Part shown: in pieces, positions 23,750 to 33,300 of the stretch
Layout: every line of letters begins with the position of its first letter
Numbering within the stretch: the first letter of the stretch is position 1
Origin: Lagopus muta
Taxonomy: Eukaryota; Chordata; Aves; Galliformes; Phasianidae
Direction of reading: 5' to 3'
Length of the DNA stretch: 64,000 nt
Assembly (NCBI RefSeq): GCF_023343835.1
Contig: NC_064437.1
Span: 1,250,001 to 1,314,000, forward strand
Notes under the pieces: generated by a model
What the model saw: only the letters and a program-made list of their open reading frames with translations
Told to the model about the DNA's origin: nothing
The model's database searches: none
Position numbers and translations under genes: made by a program

Positions 23750-24376
23750 TCAAAACAATCTCCCGATGCTCTGTGGAAAGCAGGTCTGTATATCCACAGA
23801 TCCTCTATTCGTTGCCCTTAAGCAAGAAACCAGCTCATCTGGAACCAAGGTTTGTTCCTGAGCTCCTTCACTGTACAGTGTTTTTTCCCACTGGTTTTCC
23901 AAAAGTGTATTTTGTTCCTCCTGGGCAGAGCTGAACGCGTGGTTTTGCCCGCTTCTGTCGTTGTTTAAAACCAGGTTGATCTTATCCAGCAGGCAGATCT
24001 GGGGCCCTTCAGCTCCTTGAGCATCCCACAGGTAGCTGAAGGGGCTGCTGTAGTCTCTGAAGAAAATACTTGTCTCTGGTTCTGGAGGTGGTGTGTAGGG
24101 CTGTATTAGGCCGATGTTGGCAGCTACATATCCCAGTGTGTTTGCATCAGAGATCTGGGGTTTGTAGTCACCGACCTGCTCCGTGGCCGTGCTGTGGGGG
24201 GGTGCTGAGCTCTGTGGGTGCTCCACGTTCTCAGGGACCACGCTGCTGGGTTCCTTTTTGATGTCCACCTTCTTGTATCTCTTGTGCCCTGACAGCTCCT
24301 GTATTTCTGTAATTGTGGGGTCACTGTTATCCGGGACCGGCCCACTGAAAATGCTGCTTGTGAATTCACTCTTTTC
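23750..24376 (-). CDS. IL23R: IL23R cytoplasmic tail exon
   Basis: A phase-0 terminal exon of 627 nt including TGA at 23752-23750. It contains DYKPQIS (Tyr at 24166-24164, residue 647), matching human GYKPQIS with its STAT3-site tyrosine. The C-terminal block ([25 protein letters not shown]) is close to the human tail (LSLILNQ, MLLEN, EQTLLPDEFVSCL). Other tyrosines include GYVAAN and [10 protein letters not shown]. Confidence 0.95.
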   Translation of the reverse strand, partial: EKSEFTSSIFSGPVPDNSDPTITEIQELSGHKRYKKVDIKKEPSSVVPENVEHPQSSAPPHSTATEQVGDYKPQISDANTLGYVAANIGLIQPYTPPPEPETSIFFRDYSSPFSYLWDAQGAEGPQICLLDKINLVLNNDRSGQNHAFSSAQEEQNTLLENQWEKTLYSEGAQEQTLVPDELVSCLRATNRGSVDIQTCFPQSIGRLF

Positions 24377-27300
24377 CTAGAAAAGAAAAGGATGACTGCA
24401 CTAACAAACAGGCAAATGTTACCAATAGGAGTGATATCATGGGAGGACCACAAGGGGGAAATGGGACAATGACTTCTTGGTCTTCATCTCAGCATCCTCT
24501 TCTCTTTCCTCCAATCACCACCACAAAGCAGATTACAGTGAGATGTGGAGAACAGGCAGAAGAGCTGCATATCTCCATGTTTACATGGACACCTCGAGGT
24601 CAGCTTGATTCGGTTCTACTGCATGAAATTTATATCGAGACAAGGTCTAAAGATCAAGCTAAGCTGGGTTCCGGTGCCCAGTGCAAATGGGAGGACAAGG
24701 ATTCTCCGAGTTCTACCTCCCCTAGGGCTGAACTCTTTTCTTGTCCATATTTCTCACACTTACAGAGTGATTTTCCATCTGAGTATCTGTAAGTGAAAAA
24801 AAGCTGGGATGCAGTGGTGCAATTACCTGGAAGGACTTTATCACCCTGCTGTTTTCCACGTGGGGGAAATCTTCAAGCAGCCATTTTGGCAAGACCAGTG
24901 CCACTGCTGCCTTAGTTCTTCATCAAAAAAAGAGAGAGAAAACAAGAGTTAGTCTATTTTGTTGTCACTCACTTGTCCATTCTGGATGAAATCGTCCCCA
25001 GGGTGGTGGGGGAACTCCAAGCGTGTTGCTCACTCATGGCCTTTGTGGAAGGCTCGGAAGCATTGGGTTTACAGACCCTTGTTCAGGTAGGTTTTCCCAT
25101 TTGAGCTCTCCATCCTGCTGCTCTGGGTTCCATTTGTGGCAGTGGTGGAGGGTGCTCAGCATAACAGTGATAAGACAAGGGGGAATGGCTTTAAACTGAG
25201 ACAGGGGAGGTTTGGGTTGGATAGGAGGAGGAAGTTTTTCAGCCAGAGGGTGGTGAGGCACTGTTCACAGGCTGCCCAAGGAGGCTGTGGATGCCCCATC
25301 CCTGCAGGCATTCAAGGCCAGGCTGGATGTGGCTCTGGGCAGCCTGGGCTGCTGGTTGGCGACCTGCACACAGCAGGGGGTTGGAACTGATGAGCGTTGT
25401 GCTCCTTTGCAACCCAGGCCATGCTGTGGTTCTATGGTAATGTCACACTGTGTGACACTCCCCAGTCTCTGCCAGTACCAGGGTGCAGATGTGAGGGGCA
25501 GCCAACAGACCCTGCAAGGGACAGCATTCTCTCCTCGTTCGAAAGTAGCAGAACCAAATTCTAGTACAAAACTTACATAAAGAGAGCTGTGTTTTTCCTC
25601 TCTCTTCTTTCACTCCCCCTGTATGCACTGTATAATAACAATATATCATGTGTCCCTAAGCCTAGCTTCAATGGGGGAATCATTTTTGCTCTTTCAGTTG
25701 TTTTCTCCCGTGCTGTGGAATTCACAGGTATCCTTTTCTGCAGCAGTGTGATCAATGGGTGCAGCTGCCCTCAGGGAGAGCTGAGCACAGAGAAAAGGAT
25801 CCGTTTCTGTAGTTAACTTTAAAGTATTCTGGAAGAAAAGCATGAAATAAGGAAAAAAATGTGACACAAGTGATACCTTTTCCTAGCTGATTTTTTCAAC
25901 ATCAGAATGACAAGAACCACAGATAATACGATCACACTGACACCCATTCCCAGGAAAAACCTGATGTCATCATCTGAAAAAAAAAGAAAAAAAAGGATAA
26001 AGAGGGAAAAAATTAATCAGGCAGCTTAAAGATGGTGTTTGTGGTCTGATTCCTCCCTTGTGAATAATTGTGCATCCACAATCAGTCACGCTGACCTCAA
26101 CTCCTCACATTCCTGTTGCTGTCCCTACAGGTTTACCCTCAGCTCTGATGGCCTGCAGGAAGAACGCCTGCATTTAAAGCTGGAGGCAGTGAAGCACCAG
26201 GCTGAGCACTGAGGGCCCTTTCCTGTGCAGATGGGAGCTGTAGGCAAGTAATTCTAAGAAGTGTGGTCATTGTGTTTAACCATTTCCCACGCAGAGGTAC
26301 CTTCCAGAAATGCTCAAGTGAATTTTTCAGTTCACGTCGGTTTTGTTTTGTTTTAAATACTGAAACGGATCACAGCATAACCTTTACCAGAACGCATGCA
26401 GAACACAACTGCAGTTAGAAAAATAGATGGGAAAAGTTTAAACAAGTCTTTGGCTCAGATTGTAAGGGCACAAGTCAGTCAGTGTTAGGCTACTGCGTCT
26501 GCTAACATTCCTTCTCATAGGCTGGATGTGGCTCTGGGCAGCCTGGTCTGCTGGTTGGTGACCCTGCACATAACAGGAGGTTAAAACTAGATGAGCACTG
26601 TGGTCCTTTTCAACCCAGGTCATTCTGTGATTCTATGATCTGTTATTTTCCTTATTTTCTTACCTCCAATTTTCCGGAATGTACATTTTATTACATGTCT
26701 CATAAGAAAACAAAGCTTAAATTGCAGGATGATGCGTGTTCTGCTCACTCTGCTCACTGCTTTCTCACTATGTGGCTTACTTTCCTGTCAAGTGAAAATC
26801 TCTTTTCTGGCTCTGACCTCTCCAAAATATGTGGAGTTTTCTCCTTTCCTAAATCTCCAGATGCCACACTTGCTGCTCTGGCCAAAACTCTTCTGCTCAA
26901 GCAGAAACTCTCGCTTACCAAGGCTGAAATACTCTGCTCTTACCATGCGAAACCTCCTGGTAGATGATGTCCAACATCCTGTCCTCCGAAGAAACTGCAG
27001 CAGAGAGAGGAAAAAATGCCCATCACTTCATTTACAGAAGTGGGTGAAGTAGAAGTTATTGTTAATTTTATTCATATTATTTAAAAAAATGGCTTCCAGA
27101 AACATGATGCCCCTCTGCAAGAACCACAGGCTGGTCGTGCTTAGGCTGACTGGCTTTGATAAGGACACAGCTAACATCCTCATCTGCAGTCTTGGAGCTG
27201 ACAGAGACAATTCAGAACACCCAGCACCACGTCCTGAGCTCATAGGCTGCTTGAGTCCACCTGGTAACTTCTACAAGAGTCACTGATCTGTGAGTTTGGA

Positions 27301-30300
27301 CTGATTTGGATGAAAAGGAGTGAAAACCATTTGGAATTCACAGTGATTTAATGAACCAATGACTGGTGGTCAGTGCACTGAGCTTGTCCAGGCCTGGCAA
27401 AGCCATGCAGGCACAGAGGAGAAATGCCCATCTGAATTCTGCTTTGCACCAGCTCCATAAAGACCAGCACAAACCCACAGGGAAAGCCTTCACTGCTTTG
27501 TAAAGCTATCCGTGTGCAGTTCTCCCTTCCAAACTCTGCCTACATGGTACTGTACCAGAGAGGCATGCAGCAATGTCAGCCCTGGTGTCCAACTGTATTT
27601 CATGTCACCAAGTTGGCACTGGGCTTTGACCTGAGCTGACCCGGCTAATGTTGCAGCTGTTTCAGCAAAGCTGTAATGAAATTCTCTAGCAAAAATCAGG
27701 GGCAAGAAATCATGGAAAAGGTCTTTAATTTTGTATATTTGAGACAAATGCTTTTCCTAGCAAGTACTTCAATTCCCTCACACAGAGCAGCTTAGAGGGA
27801 GAGCACACTCAGCTCCACATTACAAAGCAGCCCTTGGTTATGTGGAATTGTGGAAGGAAAGTGCCTGAGCCAACAACTCAGCAGCACTGGAATGAAGCAC
27901 TTGTGGAGGACGGTGTCACACTGGCACATTTAGCTGTGGAACAGCTCTGGGGCTGCTGGGAGGTGTCTTCTGCACTCAGCTTTTGGGCTGTGCATGGCTT
28001 GTTCTGGCTTAGGAAACGGCCATCAGGATGTGCAGCTCCTGAGGGCAGTCACAGCCTACACACATTGCTGGAGACGAGAAATAGATTGTTCTTACTGTCT
28101 CTTTTAATCGGCCCATGCCCTATTTAATATTAAATACTTTCCAGAACTGAAGCCTGCCTACATCCAGCTCCAGGTGAGATGAGACTGGCTGCAGCTTGGC
28201 CGGTTCTCTGTCAAAGTTGGCTTTGTTTTGTCTTTACTTTAACAACTGCCAAACAGGGAAAGCAGCAACCTCATCTGCTCCGTCCCAAAAAGGGAGAATG
28301 ACTCCAGTGATGTATTTTGTACAGTAAGATGCAATTCTCAGGTGTGCTGTTAGAGATCTGTGCATGATAGCAAGGAGTATCAGCTAGAAAAGGCTTTCAT
28401 AGAGGTGTGTTAAAGTCTGCAGTGTGTCCTGCAGCCATAAGATTTCCTTCTAGACCTTGCTTTTCTCTCTGGTCCACGGCAGGCTTTTACCTCTTGTTTC
28501 TAAAACTACAAAACTGGCAGACTGTGAGGATACCACCAAGCTGAGCTCTGCAGCTCCACCACAGCAGGCAGCAATTTCTACACACAGAGCTCACCTTGGC
28601 CAGAGCTTGGTTTGCTCACTCCGTCTGGGTAGGCTGCATACACTGACACACTGATGTGGCTTCCTGCTGCTGCATCCTCTGGAAAGAAGCAATAGTTGCC
28701 TTTAAGTTGTATCTATTAGCTGCTTTTAAAGCTGTGGATTTGCTCAAGAGCTTCTGATAGAGCAGTGAAAGGAGAGGAGGTGTGGGGTTTACAGATGAAA
28801 GGGCAAAGGCTTGGCCAGATAACTGTTTAGGAAGTGCCCTGAAGCCAACAAACACCAGAATGAAGGTGGGAACCAGGAGACAGGTGGGACAGGTCTGAGA
28901 TCTCGCTGCTGCTGGGCTCGCAGGTTGGCCATTGCAGGGCCATGAGCCCTGGCCATTACAGGGTGAGGAGATGAGCTGAAGTTGCAGCCTCATTACATCA
29001 AGTGTTTTGCCCTCTCTCTCTGTATAAATGCACATCTGTATTTCTGTGCTTTCACAAGCTCCAGGCATTATCCTACTTTCACTCCCTGCCACCTTGCTCA
29101 TCTCTTCCTTCTCTTTCTCTGCCTCTTTTTCCCTCCTGGCCTTCACCTGTGGGACCAAATGCCACTGGGTGCCCTCAAGTCTTCTATCACTTCGCTCTTG
29201 AATGCTCCCATGCTCCAAAATCAAGTGGGCAGGGGCTCAGTTCCAAATGAAGTATTGATTTTACAACACCTTGACAATCTGCACCCAACAGCAAAAAGGA
29301 CTCTTGGATATCTTACCTTGGATGTAGGTGTGGGTGTCCTGGCCTGGGACTTTCTTCCAAAAGAACTCTTCCTCGTGGCTGTATGGAGCTGTACAAACCC
29401 ACTCCACTATGTACCAGAGTGGGGGGGTCCTGCTGTGCCGGGGGGGCTGCCAGGCCACCAATATGGTGCTCTGGTTCTTGTGCTGCACATCCACAGCCAG
29501 TGGTGGTGGGAAGGCTGCAAAGAGAGGAGGTGGCATGAGGAGCTGTAGTGAGAGCAGTGAGATTGGAGGGCTGCTGTGCCGGAGGGGGTACGGGCTGGGG
29601 GGGGGGGAGGAGATGTTCTTGGAAGCAGTGATTTAATATCTCCATCTACGTCTGTCTGTCTGTCTCTATATTTGATATTGAGATATACACACACATGCAT
29701 GCCACACAAAAGCACGTGTTCAGTTTTGTCATGTCTCCTCCGTCTGAAATGCTTTACCTGACAGATTTACAGGAAACCCGTGTGATTCTGATCAGGAGGA
29801 GATTAGAGAATTTTTTCCACCTTGTTTATACAGCAAAGCATCTATTTAGTCACACTCACTGTTTGTCCTTCATTTGAATGGGACTTTCCCCTCCCATTGC
29901 TCACAAAAAAGAGACATTTTCAAAAATAGGAAAGTGCGGCCGTGGGGAAAACCACAACGTGTGGCACAGGGAGCCTGAGGCACCCAGGAGCCTTTTTCGT
30001 CCCTTCATGCCTGGCAGCTCCAGCTCCTGGCCTGGACACTCTGGCTATTTTGGGAGCTGCGAGCACGGACGGTGCCCTGCCAGCAGGACAAGCTTATTTT
30101 TAAACTCCTTGCTGCAGCTTTCGGAGGCGAAGCGCTGAGCTGTGCTGCTGGGGCATCTCCAAGGACTGTGGCCTTGTCTGGAGGACACTGCGTTCCCTTG
30201 GCAGAAGGGCTCCGCTCTCGCTTTAAACCCACGTGCGTGCACGATAACGTTTCTCCCCTCGCCATTCAGATAAAAGGCCGAAGCAGGCGAGCTCGAAGTC

Positions 30301-33300
30301 CCACCTTCCGGGCTGGGGTCCCGGCGGAGCGGCACACGGGCAGGGCTCGAAGCCCCCCGGGCGTTGTAGGCGGTGACGCGGAGGTCGAGCAGTGCTGGAG
30401 GCAGGAGGAGGCTGCAGGCTGTGCTCGACGTGTTGCATAAAGGACGCGAGGCTCCGGCCCAAACGACGTAACCCAGGATGGGTGTGCGAGCATCGCGGGG
30501 CGGCTGCGGGGGGCGAGAGGTGGGGATGGGGATGGAGTGGGGATCGTGGTGGGGATGGGGATGGGATGGAGATGGGGTCCCCGCCCTCTGATGCCGTCGT
30601 CACCGTCATTCGGTCGCTGCGGCGAGCGAAGCGTTGCTTGCTACTGCCCCTTAGTGTTTGGAGCTAACGTGCTAAAAGAGAACAAGAGCCGCCCCGAAAG
30701 GGCCTTACCTTGATCAAGACTGTCACCTCGTGGCTGCCGTTGGGGAACTTCCGGCCCAGCCGCCGCCACACGTCGGGTGCTGCCGCGGGGGCTGAGGGAC
30801 ACAGCCGGGACGTGCCCTGAGATGCCCACGTCGGAGCATCGCCTGCGTGCCCATTTCTGGCTGCCCTGAGCCCCCGGGCCGGACTGTGTCACACCGAGGT
30901 GACGGTGTGTGGGAAAGGATAAGAGCTGCCCTGGGCTCCTCGCCCTGCTGCTGCCGGCCAGAATATCTCAGCTGGCTTCACCCAGTCCCATCCTGGTGCT
31001 GATAGCCCAGTTTCAAAGGGGAAAGGCTGCCATGAGGGGGCTGGGGGACCAATCATGGCATTGTAGAATCGTCTGAGTTGGAACAGGCTTTTAAAAACCA
31101 CCTGGTCCCACTCCCTGCAATGAGCAGGGACACCCACAGCTCCATAGGTGCTCAGAGCCCCATCCCTGACCTTGGGTGTCTGCAGGGCTGGGGCACCCTG
31201 CCTCTATGGGCGCCCTGTGCCACCGCCTCACCTCCCTTAGTGTAAAGAACATTCTCCTTACTTCCCATCTAAATCTCTCCTCTTTTAGTTTGAAGCCATC
31301 TCCTCTTATCCTATCAAGGACACATCCTACTAAGGAGTCTGCCCCCTTCTTCCCAATTTACTGGAGGAAAGCAAGTTACCAAAGATGGAAAAACACACCG
31401 AATCCCCCCTTTTTTTGGAGTCTGCACAGCTCAGCACTTCTGCAGCGACCTCAAGAGCCAGACAAGCCACCAATGCACACAGCACAGCGTGGCCCTGCAA
31501 TGCCCTACCACCACTTACCAGCCTCAGGTGTGCTGTAGATGAAGGGCAGACCCCAAGCACTCCAGGGGCTGCCCGCAGCGCTGAGCCGGCACCGTGCCTG
31601 GAACACGTAGCTGGTGGCACTCTGAAGTTGGTGTCCACGCTGCACTGCACTGTCCCATGCTGTCACCTGCAGGGCAAACAGGCAATAGGGCCACCACGCT
31701 CACCTGGGGACGCTCAGCCCACTGAGCACGTGGTGCTGCTAAACCCACAGTGCAGCCCAGCCTGGGGGTCTGCTGCTGAGGAGAAAGCAGTGGGTGAGCA
31801 CAGCCGGAGAGCGTGAGCAGGTGCCCATGCTTGGCACAGCAGTTGGGCTTTTTCAGGTTTCCCTGCACCACTTTGGAGCTCATGTAGTACACATGGTGGG
31901 AATGATCTTGGAGGTCTTTTCCAGCCTTAATGACTCTGTGATTCTTTGATTCATATGCATTAAAGTCAGGGGAAAGACAACTGAACCCATTTAACCCAGG
32001 ACACCGCAGAGCTCTGTCCCACTGGCACCGGGCCAGTCCCCCATTTTGGCAGCTCTGCTGAGTGCTGGGACTGAGGGTCAGCCATCTGCCAGCCCCAGGG
32101 AGGGCTCCAAAAAGGACCTTGGTGCAGTTTGCCCAAGTGTAGTTGTGTGTGTGTCGATGAGGAGGGAATTGATTAAGTGGGTGTTTGCTGAGCACCACCA
32201 GTGGCCTTTTTGCACCTTGCCCTTGCAGAGCTAGATAAGATTTACAAATATGACAATTTCTGCTTTTTGCTTAAAGAAGCAGAGTTAATGCTAATGGAAA
32301 GGCTGTTCTACCCACCCTGCTCCCCAGGGACCCCAACCCGTGGCTCTACAATAGGGCCTTTGGGGCTCAGTGCCATCTCACCTGCCACTCCGCAGCACCC
32401 ACTGCCTTGTGCCGCTCCTCGCAGCGCACGTCCTGCAGCTCCGTCTGCTGTCGCCAGTGGATGGTGGTGGTGGGAGGTGACCCCGCCGTCGTCTCCGCGC
32501 TCTCAGCCAGGGGAACGGCGGGCACCACTGCAGGGAGAGCAGCAGCCATCAGCCGGGGATCACAGCACCGTGTGGGCACGGTGTGCTGGAGATGCCCGTG
32601 GTTGCAGCCCCAGCGCAGGGCACGGTGTGTGCCGCGGCGTACCGAGCTGCTGCAGGTCGAGGTGCTGAGGAGCTGAGCGTGCCGTGCCCAGTGCATTGCT
32701 GGCCTGCACCCACGCCAGGTAGTGACTGCTGCCATTCAGTGCACTCAAGGGCACCGGTGCATCCGTGGGGAACACATCCTCCTGCGCCGTCTGCGTGCTG
32801 TGGGGCAGAAAGCAGCCACGCTCAGAGCCCTGCGTGGGGAACAGTCATCTCCAGAGCTGCAGTTTTTCACTCTCCAAGTGAACTAGCAAATCATTTTCTT
32901 TGGTTCCTGGCACTGCTGCATGGCATTCATGTTTCTGCTGCAGGAAGGGAGTTCCCACAGCTCGCTCAGGCTGCAGGGTTCAGAGTTTGCACCCCAGGGG
33001 CTCCTTTGGTGGTTCATCAGAAAACCCACACAGACTGCACGTAATTGAATAGCAGAGTGGGTTGAGAATGAAAGCCCAGCCGCCTCACGCCGTGGGGGCT
33101 TGGCCTTGCATGTGGCACAGCATGTGTAGGGCTTGGGCAGGAAGGCCACTGGTTGTACCAGTCCTTATTTCCTCATGGCGTTTTTGTTTAGGTCCTTGGG
33201 CACCCTTAGGTTCATGCTGGGAATGGGGTTGCTGTGCACTGGGTGCTGGATGTCCAAGGAGGCTGTGGATGCCCCATCCCTGCAGGCATTCAAGGCCAGG

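Noticed and set aside
24899-24915. Alternative IL23R acceptors AAG|GCAGCAG and CAG|CAGTGG
   Set aside because: They break the phase set by the TM exon (phase 2). GATGAAG|A keeps the frame and follows a better pyrimidine tract.
27000-28594. Possible sixth FNIII domain in IL23R
   Set aside because: I read the minus-strand frames for FNIII hallmarks and splice sites and found none. A decayed copy cannot be excluded by eye.
28616-29224. 202-aa minus-strand open frame in IL23R
   Set aside because: It lies in the intron between the two D5 exons and only overlaps the acceptor end of exon 28678-28595 in another frame.
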